A DNA stretch of 64,000 nucleotides from the NCBI RefSeq assembly GCF_004769665.1, contig NZ_RQGG01000036.1, positions 181,409-245,408 of the forward strand. The letters run 5' to 3'. The notes under the pieces were generated by a model. It searched no databases. It was not told where the DNA came from and was given only the letters and a program-made list of their open reading frames with translations. Each line of letters begins with the position of its first letter. The first letter of the stretch is position 1. Shown in pieces: positions 26,852 through 36,526 of the stretch. The DNA comes from Leptospira kemamanensis. GTDB taxonomy: Bacteria > Spirochaetota > Leptospiria > Leptospirales > Leptospiraceae. The position numbers and the translations under genes are program-made.

Positions 26852-29800
26852 TTGATTTCCTTCCTTGCTTTTCTATTTTTTTTCTTTTCCTGTTCAGAAG
26901 TAAGAATGCTATAATCTGATTCAGATAGAGGCATATGATCCTCTTGATAAATGAGGCTCTTTCCTTTTGCGATATTGGCAAAGATGATGTAGAGTCCAGG
27001 CACTACGATGACACCAAAAATGGTTCCAAAGACCATTCCACCTAACGCACATGCTCCGATGGTATGGTTTGCAATCGCACCTGGTCCTGTAGCCAATACA
27101 AGTGGAATGAGTCCTGCCACAAATGCGAAAGATGTCATGAGAATCGGTCTAAACCTTGCTTTTGCCCCTTCTAAGGCAGCGTCAAACACACTGAGCCCCG
27201 CTTCTTGTCTTTGTCTGGCAAATTCTACGATCAGAACCGCATTTTTACCAAGTAAACCAATTAACATAATCATACCAATCTGGGCATAAATATCATTGGC
27301 AAGACCGAGCAATCGTAACAAGAAGAAGGAGCCGAAAATACCTGGTGGTAGAGAAAAAATCACCGAAAAAGGAATGATGAAACTTTCGTATTGAGCAGAT
27401 AACACAAGATAAACGAAAACAATCACCACAATAAAGATATAAATGGCTTCATTTCCTCTGGAGGCTTCATCATAGGAAAGTCCTTCCCAACCCACTTCAA
27501 ATCCTTTGGGTAGGGTTTTGGATACTTCTCGAATGGCATCAATCACATCTCCTGTGGTATAGCCATCACTCGGTAGTACATTGATCACTGATGATGTGTA
27601 GGCATTGTATCTTGTGATCTCATTAGCACCTTGTCTTTGTTCTAATGATAAAAAGGATGAGTAGGGAACCATCTCTCCTTTGTCATTCGGTGTGAAAAGA
27701 CCCAGAATATCAGAAGGAAGTCTTCTAAATTCAGGAGAAGCTTGGACGTATACCTTAAAGAATTGATTGAAGCGGATAAACCCTTGTTCATAAGTACTTC
27801 CAACTAAGATATCTAAGTTGTCCATTGCCTCACCGATATTCACTCCTTTTTGCATGGCGAGTTTTCGATCTAGTTTCACTTCGAGTTGCGGAAATTTTGC
27901 TGAATAAAAAGAAAAGAGTCCTGTGAGTTCTTCTCGTTTTTTTAATTCCGCCATAAACTCTTCGTGGACTTTATCGAATGCAGTATAATCTCCACTATTC
28001 GTTTTATCTAATAAACGAAACATAACTCCTCCAGCAGCTCCAAAACCAGGAACCGCTGGTGGTTCAAAAAATTCGATGATGGCACCGAAGTTTTTTGTTT
28101 TGTGTTCGAGTTCTTCCATCACATCATGAACTGAGTTTTTCCTTTCGGACCAATCTTTTAAACTGATAAGACAAGTTCCCGCGTTAGATCCTTCCCCTTC
28201 AGTTAGAATTTCATAACCTGCAAGCGATGCCACGGAATCAACACCTTCAATTTTTAACGCAATCTCTTGCAGTTTACGTGCGACATCATTTGTTTTTTCA
28301 ATTGTAGATCCAGGTGGAGTTTGTATGACCACATAGATCATCCCTTGGTCTTCTCCAGGTACGAAACCAGAAGGAACAAGTTGTGATAAAAATACAAACC
28401 CAACTGAGAAAAACAAAAGTAGTGAAACAATAAATACTTTTGAACCAGAAAAACGGTGCATTAGATTCACATATTTATCTGTTACAATTTCGAAATAAAA
28501 ATTGAACTTCTCTAAGAAGAGATCGATTGGGTTATGTGTTTTTTTGTTATGCACATGCGGTTTTAAAATCATCGCTGTGAGTACAGGTGTCAATGTTAAG
28601 GCAACTAGTCCTGAAAGTACGATGGAAGTTGCCATGGTGATCGCAAACTGCCTGTAAAATACTCCCACTGGACCGGGTAAAAAAGTTACAGGAACAAAAA
28701 CCGCTGTCATCAGAAGTGTGATGGCGATCACGGCTCCACTAATTTCACCTAATACCGCTTTAACGGACAAATAAACACTCAGGTGATTTTCCGCCATTTT
28801 TGCGTGAACGGCTTCTACCACAACAATGGCATCATCTACTACAATTCCGATGGCAAGAACCATTGCAAAGAGTGTGATCAAGTTGATAGTAAGTCCAAGT
28901 GCCATCATAAAGGAAAAGGCACCGATGAGTGAAACGGGAACGGCAATGATGGGAATTAAGGTAGAACGCCAATCTCCTAAAAATATAAAAACTACGATGG
29001 CGACGAGAATAAAGGCTTCTACGAGTGTATGGATCACCTTTTCAATGGCTGCATCGATGAAACTTGAAACATCATAACTCAATTTGTAATCCATCTCAGG
29101 AGGAAAGGTTTCTTTGAGTTCCTCCAATTTGGCTTTGATGTCTTCGATGACAACTTTGGCATTACTACCTTCAGTTTGTTTGAACATGATGGCTGCAGCG
29201 GGATGACCATCCACGTCTGAATAAATATTATAAAACTCACTATCAAGTTCTACTTTTGAGATATCCTTGAGATAAAGTAACTCTCCTCCATTTTTAGCAC
29301 GGATGATGATGTTCTCATATTGACCAGGTTCATTGAACCAACCTTCATAGGTTAATGTGTATTCTAATGATTGTGCTTGTTTTCCCGAACTCTGTCCAAG
29401 GCGACCAGGTCTTGCGATGATACTTTGGTTTTCAATGGCTTTCATCACCTCTTTTGTTGTAACATTGTAAGCACGCATACGATCTGGATTTAACCAAACA
29501 CGCATTGCATACTGCCTTGTTCCTAAGATCTTTGCTTGTCCAATACCGTGAATTCTCTTGAGTTCTGGTAACAAAAAGACTGTTGCATAATTGTATAGAA
29601 ATTTCTCACTCGCATTTGGATCTTTGCTATATAAGTTCACATAGAGTAACATACTCGGTTGAACTGGTTGTACAAATATCCCTTCTAATCGAACAAGTTC
29701 AGGAACTCGATACATCATCTGGTCAACTCTTGTTTTTACTTGTACGAGAGCATCATTTGGATTGGTTCCTGGATCAAATAATACTTGGATGATAGCATCC

Positions 29801-30057
29801 CCAGAACTAGTGGAAGAAGAAATCATATATCGCATTCCTGCCACACCATTGATTGCTTGTTCGAGGGTTGTAATCGTTGATTGGACGAGCACCTGTGCGC
29901 TGGCACCAGGAAAAGAGAGTGTAATGGTCACACGTGGAGGTGCAATTTCTGGAAATTGCGAAACTGGAATGTTTTTAATGGAGATTAAACCAACAAACAC
30001 CACCAAGACGGAAATGACGATCGCGAGAACGGGTCTTTGGAGAAATTTTGCAAACAT
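26848..30057 (-). CDS. RND multidrug efflux permease (AcrB/HAE1 family)
   Basis: 1069 residues, the normal size, with 12 membrane helices and two large periplasmic loops. Proton-relay residues are present: the Asp pair in AIGIVVDDAIVVVE and the Lys in LIGLLGKNAVLIVEF. The N-terminus ends in RPVLAIVISVLVVFVGLISI, typical of HAE1. The hydrophobic-substrate type rather than the CzcA metal type is suggested by the DD pair. It overlaps the TolC-like gene and follows the membrane-fusion gene after 11 bp. Confidence 0.96.
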   Translation of the reverse strand: MFAKFLQRPVLAIVISVLVVFVGLISIKNIPVSQFPEIAPPRVTITLSFPGASAQVLVQSTITTLEQAINGVAGMRYMISSSTSSGDAIIQVLFDPGTNPNDALVQVKTRVDQMMYRVPELVRLEGIFVQPVQPSMLLYVNLYSKDPNASEKFLYNYATVFLLPELKRIHGIGQAKILGTRQYAMRVWLNPDRMRAYNVTTKEVMKAIENQSIIARPGRLGQSSGKQAQSLEYTLTYEGWFNEPGQYENIIIRAKNGGELLYLKDISKVELDSEFYNIYSDVDGHPAAAIMFKQTEGSNAKVVIEDIKAKLEELKETFPPEMDYKLSYDVSSFIDAAIEKVIHTLVEAFILVAIVVFIFLGDWRSTLIPIIAVPVSLIGAFSFMMALGLTINLITLFAMVLAIGIVVDDAIVVVEAVHAKMAENHLSVYLSVKAVLGEISGAVIAITLLMTAVFVPVTFLPGPVGVFYRQFAITMATSIVLSGLVALTLTPVLTAMILKPHVHNKKTHNPIDLFLEKFNFYFEIVTDKYVNLMHRFSGSKVFIVSLLLFFSVGFVFLSQLVPSGFVPGEDQGMIYVVIQTPPGSTIEKTNDVARKLQEIALKIEGVDSVASLAGYEILTEGEGSNAGTCLISLKDWSERKNSVHDVMEELEHKTKNFGAIIEFFEPPAVPGFGAAGGVMFRLLDKTNSGDYTAFDKVHEEFMAELKKREELTGLFSFYSAKFPQLEVKLDRKLAMQKGVNIGEAMDNLDILVGSTYEQGFIRFNQFFKVYVQASPEFRRLPSDILGLFTPNDKGEMVPYSSFLSLEQRQGANEITRYNAYTSSVINVLPSDGYTTGDVIDAIREVSKTLPKGFEVGWEGLSYDEASRGNEAIYIFIVVIVFVYLVLSAQYESFIIPFSVIFSLPPGIFGSFFLLRLLGLANDIYAQIGMIMLIGLLGKNAVLIVEFARQRQEAGLSVFDAALEGAKARFRPILMTSFAFVAGLIPLVLATGPGAIANHTIGACALGGMVFGTIFGVIVVPGLYIIFANIAKGKSLIYQEDHMPLSESDYSILTSEQEKKKNRKARKEIK

Positions 30058-30068
30058 AAAAGAATCTC

Positions 30069-31181
30069 CTAGTGAGCCGATAACTCGAAACTTTTCATGA
30101 CATTCTCACGCGTTTCGATGTTAAATTTAACAGTTTCACCATCATGAACTTTTCCAAGTCCTTCTAAAAGGATGATGTCACTATCACTGATACCTGATTC
30201 GACAACAAACAAATGGGGAATTTCATTGGAGATTTTAATCTCTTTTGATTTTAATACTCCCTTACTTGAAATTGTATAAACATAACGTTTATCTAATACT
30301 TCAAATGTTGCTTTTTGTGGAATGAGTAATGCATCTTTTAAAATTTCTTTGATCACAACATTTCCCGTTTCTCCATGACGAAGTAAACGTTCTGGATTGG
30401 GAAACGTAGCTCGAAACGGTATGGTTCCAGTTTCGCTATCAAATTCACCTTCGATGGTGTCGGCGATTCCTTCGTGGTGAAAGAATTCTCCATTTGCCAT
30501 CAAAAATTTTACTTTAAGTGGTTTGTCACCTGATCTTCTCGCATTGGAAAAGTTGAGATAATCTTTTTCGGAAACATTGAAGTAAACCCAAAGTTTGGAG
30601 ATATCAGAGATGGTTGTTAAAAGAGTTCCTTCTTCTACCAAACTTCCGAGTCGCACTTGGAATCGATCTGTAATTCCCGTGAAGGGTGCGGTCACAGTTG
30701 CTAAATTTAAATGCGCTTGTGCTAATTCCATCGCTGCTTTATTTTTTTTCAATCGAGCTTTGATGAGTGAAAGTTCTGTTTGAGAAACAACATTTTCTTT
30801 AAACAGTTTCTCCGTATTTTCATATTCGATTAAAGTAGATTCATATTCCGCTTTTGCTTTTTCATGTTGTGCAGTCACAAGCATTGGCATTACTTGGAAA
30901 AGTTTTTGCCCTTTTTTTACAATTTTTCCTTCATCCATATAGATATGGGTGAGATATCCTTTTTCAAATGCTCTCACTTCGATACGTTGAATGGCTTTTA
31001 CTTGAGCTACATAGTTTTTATCTATGGTTACCTCTTGCCTCCAAGGATAAGTAGCCATAAGTGAATTTTTATCCTCATGGTTTTTGGAATGGCAATTGCT
31101 GAGCAGTAATGTCGGAATCAAAAATACCAAAAATAGAATTTTTGAAAGTATAGAGTCTTTAAGACCTGTAAAAAATTTCAT
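30069..31181 (-). CDS. RND periplasmic membrane-fusion lipoprotein (AcrA type)
   Basis: 370 residues. Lipoprotein signal (LIPTLLLSNCHSK). Barrel-sandwich lipoyl halves, IEVRAFEKGYLTHIYMDEGKIVKKGQKLF and VTAPFTGITDRFQVRLGSLVEEGTLLT (each given here only as landmarks in two pieces), flank a coiled-coil hairpin rich in Glu and Lys. It links the pump to the outer-membrane duct. The leader has a GGGGA ribosome site and a small UUCG stem-loop upstream. Confidence 0.94.
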   Translation of the reverse strand: MKFFTGLKDSILSKILFLVFLIPTLLLSNCHSKNHEDKNSLMATYPWRQEVTIDKNYVAQVKAIQRIEVRAFEKGYLTHIYMDEGKIVKKGQKLFQVMPMLVTAQHEKAKAEYESTLIEYENTEKLFKENVVSQTELSLIKARLKKNKAAMELAQAHLNLATVTAPFTGITDRFQVRLGSLVEEGTLLTTISDISKLWVYFNVSEKDYLNFSNARRSGDKPLKVKFLMANGEFFHHEGIADTIEGEFDSETGTIPFRATFPNPERLLRHGETGNVVIKEILKDALLIPQKATFEVLDKRYVYTISSKGVLKSKEIKISNEIPHLFVVESGISDSDIILLEGLGKVHDGETVKFNIETRENVMKSFELSAH

Positions 31182-31197
31182 GGTGTCCCCACTTTGC

Positions 31198-31211
31198 CTA
31201 ACCGAAGTTAG
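31198..31211 (-). promoter_or_regulatory. UUCG-capped hairpin in the leader of the efflux operon
   Basis: On the minus strand CTAAC-TTCG-GTTAG forms a 5-bp stem closed by the very stable C(UUCG)G tetraloop, 17-30 bases upstream of the membrane-fusion start codon. It may protect or tune the mRNA leader; a role as an operator is equally possible. Confidence 0.45.
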
Positions 31212-31301
31212 TCAAAATTTAAATGTTCTTCGAACGCGAATTGAATCGTGTGTAATCGAGAAAAAATTTATGTTAAGTGGAGATTGGTGGTGCGCGGTTC
31301 T

Positions 31302-31613
31302 TTAGATTTTGGTGGAGAGTAAATGTAATGGGAAAAGAGTATGAAACAGAAATAAATTCAGAAGTAAAGGAAAGGGGAAGGTTTTGAAAGAATGAAGAAA
31401 TACTGAATTTCTGTTGGAATTGATTTCGCTTTCTTCTTCACTTGTTTCCGTGACTTCTTGGATGACATAAGAAAAATCATATAAACTACTATGTTTGTAG
31501 GATTGGTTTTCTTGGTAAGAATCACGAAACGATGCGTAACCTTCCGTATTCGTACTAAAGAATACGAGAGATAGGAGAATGACGGCCAATCGGCTAATGA
31601 ATGTATTTACCAT
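31302..31613 (-). CDS. Small hypothetical exported protein upstream of the efflux operon
   Basis: 103 residues from ATG 31613 (frame opens 31625). A signal peptide (ISRLAVILLSLVFFS), a Ser/Tyr/Glu-rich middle, and a hydrophobic C-terminus rich in Phe and Leu (FPFPLLLNLFLFH). Not recognised. It points the same way as the efflux operon, 120 bp upstream, and could be co-regulated. No good ribosome site, so coding is only probable. Confidence 0.45.
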   Translation of the reverse strand: MVNTFISRLAVILLSLVFFSTNTEGYASFRDSYQENQSYKHSSLYDFSYVIQEVTETSEEESEINSNRNSVFLHSFKTFPFPLLLNLFLFHTLFPLHLLSTKI

Positions 31614-31796
31614 CACGAATCGCATCTATTGTCAGCGAAATCCCCAATCAGTTATTGTCAACAGTTTAAGCAAATGCTTCTAATTCTCATTTAATTACGA
31701 TCACTAGACACCACTACCAACCCCAATTACACACATATGCACTTTCACAAGGACACTGAGTGTATCGAAGTGTCGATGTTCGCAGAAATCCTTTCT

Positions 31797-33425
31797 TTAT
31801 TTTGCAAAGATCACTGCTTCGTTGGGAAACAAACGTAAATCCCCAGTATCCAATTCTTTATCCAACTCAAAAGATGCGTCACGTTTTTTGGAACTAAACA
31901 AAATTTCATTTAGAGACCATTTTCTTGGGTAAGACACACTGACAGGTTTTGTTGAAAAGTTTAAGAAGATATAGGTTTCTTCTTTTCCTTCCCTTCTTCT
32001 GTAGTATAAAACCTGTTTGTCGGCACTTAGATGTATTCTTAGTTTTCCTTTTCGTAACGACTTTCTTTCCTTTCGGATTTGTAAAAGTTTTTGATAGGTA
32101 TAAAAGAGAGAATTGGGATCTAGTTTTTGTGCTTCAACATTTCCTGTCTGTGCATCTTCGTACAAAGGAAGCCATGGTTTTCCCGTTGTAAATCCTGTGG
32201 TTTCCGTTCCATCCCAAGGCATGGGAATTCGTTCCGGATCACGTCCTGGGTGGAATGGCCAATATCGTTTGCCAACAGGGTCTTGGATTTTGTTGAATGG
32301 AACTTTTTGGCGTTTCATCCCAATTTCTTCCCCATAGTATAAAAAAGGAGTACCACGTAACGTTAACATCATACAGGCAGCAAGCCTTGCTCTGTCGAGA
32401 GTGTGTTCTCCTTTTTCATAACGGGTGATATGCCTTGGAAAATCATGATTGGAGAGAGTATAATTCGGCCAATTGTCTTCGCCTAATGCTGATTCAAAAT
32501 CTTTTACAATTTGAAAAAATCGTTCAGCTTTCCAGGAAGAAAACAAAAACATAAAATTAAAAGCAAGATGGAGTTCGTCATTACGGCCGCAATAGGTAGC
32601 AGGAAGTAATACATTTCCTGGAAAATCTTGCATGATCTCACCAACAAACATCCGTTTTTCGGTGTAGGAATCCAAGAGTTTTCGCATTCTCCGAAGGATA
32701 CCATGCATCTCTGGTCGATCACGATCATAGGCATGTACTTGTTTGTCGTATGGCCTAGGTCCTTTCATAAAATAGGAAACGTTATTTCGATAGAATTCGT
32801 CTTTTACGTATAAATTGACAACATCCAATCGGAATCCATCTACTCCCATATCAAGCCAGTACTTCATCATACGAAAGATGGCATCTTCTACTTCGGGGTT
32901 ACGCCAATTGAGATCGGGTTGTTCTTTTAAAAAGGAGTGAAAATAATATTCCCCTGTTCGTTTGTCGTACTCCCATCCCGAACCGCCAAAGGCCCCCAAC
33001 CAATTGTTTGGTGGTCCATTTTGTTTGGATTCTTTCCAAATGTACCAATCCCGTTTGGGGCTATTCACAGAAGATCGGGATTCAATAAACCAAGGGTGGA
33101 GATGGGAAGTATGATTTACCACTAAATCCATAATGATGCGAATCCCACGTTTGTGAGCTTCCTTTAACAGACGTTTGAAGGTTTGTATGTCACCGAAAAC
33201 AGGATCAATTTCTTCATAATCAGAAATGTCATATCCAAAATCAAACATAGGAGATGGATAAACGGGTGATAACCAAATGGCATCAATGCCAAGGGAATCT
33301 TTGGATCCAGCTAAATAATCCAAACGTTGGATGATTCCTTCTAAGTCACCAATCCCATCCCCATTGGAATCTAGGAAACTACGTGGATAAATTTGATAGA
33401 TGACTGCTTCTTTCCACCATGCCAT
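31797..33425 (-). CDS. GH13 family alpha-glucosidase (oligo-1,6-glucosidase / trehalose-linked type)
   Basis: 542 residues. The start MAWWKEAVIYQIYPRSF is classic for the family, so ATG 33425 is chosen although the frame opens at 33500. Catalytic motifs of the (beta/alpha)8 barrel are seen: DLVVNHTS, DGFRLDVVNLY (nucleophile Asp), FVGEIM (acid Glu) and TLSNHDFPR. No signal peptide, so cytoplasmic: it would split glucose from maltodextrins, isomaltose or sucrose-like sugars. It begins 1 bp after the stop of glnD region (stop at 33427-33429), hence is probably co-transcribed with it. Confidence 0.92.
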   Translation of the reverse strand: MAWWKEAVIYQIYPRSFLDSNGDGIGDLEGIIQRLDYLAGSKDSLGIDAIWLSPVYPSPMFDFGYDISDYEEIDPVFGDIQTFKRLLKEAHKRGIRIIMDLVVNHTSHLHPWFIESRSSVNSPKRDWYIWKESKQNGPPNNWLGAFGGSGWEYDKRTGEYYFHSFLKEQPDLNWRNPEVEDAIFRMMKYWLDMGVDGFRLDVVNLYVKDEFYRNNVSYFMKGPRPYDKQVHAYDRDRPEMHGILRRMRKLLDSYTEKRMFVGEIMQDFPGNVLLPATYCGRNDELHLAFNFMFLFSSWKAERFFQIVKDFESALGEDNWPNYTLSNHDFPRHITRYEKGEHTLDRARLAACMMLTLRGTPFLYYGEEIGMKRQKVPFNKIQDPVGKRYWPFHPGRDPERIPMPWDGTETTGFTTGKPWLPLYEDAQTGNVEAQKLDPNSLFYTYQKLLQIRKERKSLRKGKLRIHLSADKQVLYYRRREGKEETYIFLNFSTKPVSVSYPRKWSLNEILFSSKKRDASFELDKELDTGDLRLFPNEAVIFAK

Positions 33426-33426
33426 A

Positions 33427-35979
33427 TTAAAAACTAATCTCCATAATACCTTGGTTTTCTTTAACTCTTGCGACTGAGAGAATTTTTTCTTTGATCGCAA
33501 GTAGAAGGCCAGTATCTTCTATTTTTTTACCATTTTTAGTTTGGATGTGAAAGGAGTCATATGCAAAATCAGCACTCGTTGAGATTCTAACAAAGATTAC
33601 TTCCAATTCAAAATCAATTAATGTTTTTAAGATACGATAGACTAACCCGATTGAGTCGGGAACTCTCACTTCTAAAACGGAATATGTTTCGGATAAATCA
33701 TTCGCAAACTTCACAAGTTCTTCTACCATGCCATCTGGGATTTGAGGTAAGGTTTTCCAAATATTCGTTGTGGATGCTAAATCTTCAATATTGATATTTC
33801 CTTCCATACACTGTCCAAGTGTGGATTCAATTTCGTTAATTTGGGTTTCGGCAATTTCACCACTTCCATACTCATCCGTGATTTGTGCTTGTAAGATCAA
33901 ATGTTCGTTTTTCGTGCGAAAGAGTCGTAATCCTACTAAATTTAAACCCAATGAGGAAATAATTCCAGAAAGATACAATAACATTCGTTTATCGGCATTG
34001 GCAAAAATAGATAGAGTTACAAAAGCAGGTTCTTTTTCGGAGATCAATCGGAAACTAGATCCAGACTGCATCCATTCATGTAACAAAACAAAATGTTGGT
34101 AAACCCTTCGTGGTGTATTGTAATTTAGATAAGAATTTGGACGAATTTGCATTCCAAAGGAAACAATTTGTTCTGTTTGTTCGGTAGTGAGTCCTTCTTT
34201 TTCGACAAGATACGTTTCTAATGTAGTTTCGATTCTATCTTGTGTATCGGAAAGATTCGATTTGTTTTGCAAATGGGTGAGTGTTGAGGTAAATAAAAAA
34301 TGTAAAATTTCCTTTTTCCAATTGGTAAGGACTGCTTGCCCAACGGATTTTGTATCAATGATGGTCATTACATATAACAATCGCAAGGTGTTTTCATTGG
34401 AAAATTGTTTTGCAAAAGCAGAAATTAAATTAGGATCATAAATATCTCGTTTAGAAGAAAGTTCTGACATCACGATATGTTCTGCTACCAAAAATCGTAA
34501 GAGTTCTGTATCTTCTTCAGACAAACGGAATCGTTCGGCAATGATAAGGGCAAGTTCGGCTCCGTATTGGCAATGGTCCCCTTCCTTTACTTTTCCAGCG
34601 TCATGGATGAGGATGGCTAAAGCTAAAATTTCAATTTTTTCACAAGAATTGAATACTTCTTGGACTTGTGGGTCTTCCCAAAGATCGGCAATCAGGACAT
34701 CTAACTCACGTAAGATGAGTAATGTGTGTTCGTCTACCGTATATTGGTGGTGGTAACTAAAAAGGGGAAAGTTGGTACAAGCTCCGAATTCAGGAATGAG
34801 TTTTCCGAGTACGTTACATTCGTGCATGAGAGTCAGTGTATGCCCAATCCGTTTTTTATGGCGTAACATTCCTAAAAATCTATCTAACACTGATTTTTGA
34901 TTTTTAAAATCATCATCTAAGAAATGAGAAGCAAATCGAATTTCGTTTAAATCAATACGAGAAGGTTCTTCTTCGTTTGTTTGTGACTCTGCAAAAAACT
35001 GAATGATGTCATCATACAAAGTGTCTGGATTGGAGAGTTCTTTGTGGATCCGCTTTTTGTTTAGATTTGTTTTTTCATCCAAATAGGTTCCGATGTAAAA
35101 GTACACATCCTTTTGTGCTTTGTAAAACTGACTCATAAACCGTTCCAAGGTTTTGATTTCGTTTTTAGGACCAAATCCTAAAAATTCAGCCACCTCTGCT
35201 TGCAAACCCAAATCCAAACGATCATTTTTTCGACCACTGATGATATGAAGTGCTGACCTTGTCAGGAGTAAAAAATCATAGGCTGACAAAAGGGTTAAAC
35301 TATCACCGATGAGATAAAAATCAAAAATACCTCCGTCAGCACTATCTGTGAGTGGATTTGTTTTTTCGATCCAATACATTTGTTGGATATCACGAAGGCC
35401 TAAGGGATCGTTTTTGATATTGGGTTCAGAAAGTAAAATTGGATTATATGAATTGATGATCCTTTCTCTCAGATAGGAAAGTTTCCATTCATTGTATTCT
35501 TTGATGGTTTTCTCTGGAATTTTTCCGAGAAAATCGGTTTTGAATTTTTGAAAGAGGACTTCGGATCCAACAAGATAACGGGCATCTAAAACGGCATGGT
35601 AGGTTTCAATTTGGTTTAAGTATAAAAACGATTCTTTGATCGTACGACAACTATGTCCCACTTCCTTATCATTGTTATATAGGAAGGTGTTGATTTTGGA
35701 AATGATTTCACTTAAGATTTTGTCAGAGAGTTTTCCATCGTGAAGGTATAATAAATCAATATCGGAATAGGGAGCAAGTTCCCTTCTTCCATATCCTCCA
35801 ACGGCGATGAGACAAAGGTGGTCTTTGATGGGAATTCCATTGGACACTTCTAGAAAGACCTGTCGTAAGGAATCGTCGACAAGGTTACTCAACTGACGGG
35901 TAAACAACCTTCCAGAAGAGACTGTTTTGGCTTTTGGAAAGGTCCGTTGCAGTTTTGCCTTGAGTTCTGATTTCATCAT
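33427..35979 (-). CDS. glnD: PII uridylyltransferase / uridylyl-removing enzyme
   Basis: 850 residues, the normal size. Order: nucleotidyltransferase domain (VGGYGRRELAPYSDIDLLYL, metal Asp pair), a helical middle, HD hydrolase domain (HDAGKVKEGDHCQYGAELA), and two C-terminal ACT domains that sense glutamine (FVTLSIFANADKRMLLYLS, VLEVRVPDSIGLVYRIL). It adds or removes UMP on PII protein according to glutamine, thus controlling nitrogen assimilation. Divergent from the membrane protein gene at 36010. Confidence 0.95.
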   Translation of the reverse strand: MMKSELKAKLQRTFPKAKTVSSGRLFTRQLSNLVDDSLRQVFLEVSNGIPIKDHLCLIAVGGYGRRELAPYSDIDLLYLHDGKLSDKILSEIISKINTFLYNNDKEVGHSCRTIKESFLYLNQIETYHAVLDARYLVGSEVLFQKFKTDFLGKIPEKTIKEYNEWKLSYLRERIINSYNPILLSEPNIKNDPLGLRDIQQMYWIEKTNPLTDSADGGIFDFYLIGDSLTLLSAYDFLLLTRSALHIISGRKNDRLDLGLQAEVAEFLGFGPKNEIKTLERFMSQFYKAQKDVYFYIGTYLDEKTNLNKKRIHKELSNPDTLYDDIIQFFAESQTNEEEPSRIDLNEIRFASHFLDDDFKNQKSVLDRFLGMLRHKKRIGHTLTLMHECNVLGKLIPEFGACTNFPLFSYHHQYTVDEHTLLILRELDVLIADLWEDPQVQEVFNSCEKIEILALAILIHDAGKVKEGDHCQYGAELALIIAERFRLSEEDTELLRFLVAEHIVMSELSSKRDIYDPNLISAFAKQFSNENTLRLLYVMTIIDTKSVGQAVLTNWKKEILHFLFTSTLTHLQNKSNLSDTQDRIETTLETYLVEKEGLTTEQTEQIVSFGMQIRPNSYLNYNTPRRVYQHFVLLHEWMQSGSSFRLISEKEPAFVTLSIFANADKRMLLYLSGIISSLGLNLVGLRLFRTKNEHLILQAQITDEYGSGEIAETQINEIESTLGQCMEGNINIEDLASTTNIWKTLPQIPDGMVEELVKFANDLSETYSVLEVRVPDSIGLVYRILKTLIDFELEVIFVRISTSADFAYDSFHIQTKNGKKIEDTGLLLAIKEKILSVARVKENQGIMEISF

Positions 35980-36009
35980 GTAAAGATTACCTTATTGGAC
36001 AACTTTAAC

Positions 36010-36480
36010 ATGAATCCGAAGATTAAAATCACAATTCAGTTTATTTTCAGCCATCTTTTGGCTTATCTCCTCGTTTCCATACCTTACTTTCAATTGGTGA
36101 TGAAAGGGTATTATGAAGGTGAGTCTGCGGTATTCCCTTTGTTTTTAGTGACCTCTGTTGATGGAGCGGCGTGGACAAGAGCAATGACTTGGCTTTTCCC
36201 GGCACTCGTCTTCCAAGCAATCCTTCTTGTGAGTTTTTTACATCTCATTTGGGATTGGTTCCGAGAACAGACTTTCGGTAAACAAATGTTAGTACTCGTT
36301 TGGATGCGGACGGTAATTGGTGGACTTGCCTCGATTTCTCCATCTGTGGGAAGTGTGGAAGGAATGGTATTTATGATTTCTGAAATTACCATTTCCATTC
36401 ACATTTACGTTCTATTTGAAATCTTCCTACAATCACTTGTCCAGGCTGGAATTTTCCTTTGGTTCGTGAGAAAGGCATAG
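36010..36480 (+). CDS. Four-helix integral membrane protein of unknown function
   Basis: 156 residues from ATG 36010 (TTG at 35995 would add five). Four hydrophobic segments: ITIQFIFSHLLAYLLVSIPY, WLFPALVFQAILLVSFLHLI, a weaker one near VIGGLASISPSVGS, and IHIYVLFEIFLQSLVQAGIF. No family recognised. It is divergent from glnD with about 30 bp between starts and lies before the GH172-type gene. Confidence 0.72.
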   Translation: MNPKIKITIQFIFSHLLAYLLVSIPYFQLVMKGYYEGESAVFPLFLVTSVDGAAWTRAMTWLFPALVFQAILLVSFLHLIWDWFREQTFGKQMLVLVWMRTVIGGLASISPSVGSVEGMVFMISEITISIHIYVLFEIFLQSLVQAGIFLWFVRKA

Positions 36481-36526
36481 GAAGGAAGTAGTAGTGAATT
36501 GTTTTCCTTGTAACAAAGAAGGTTTG

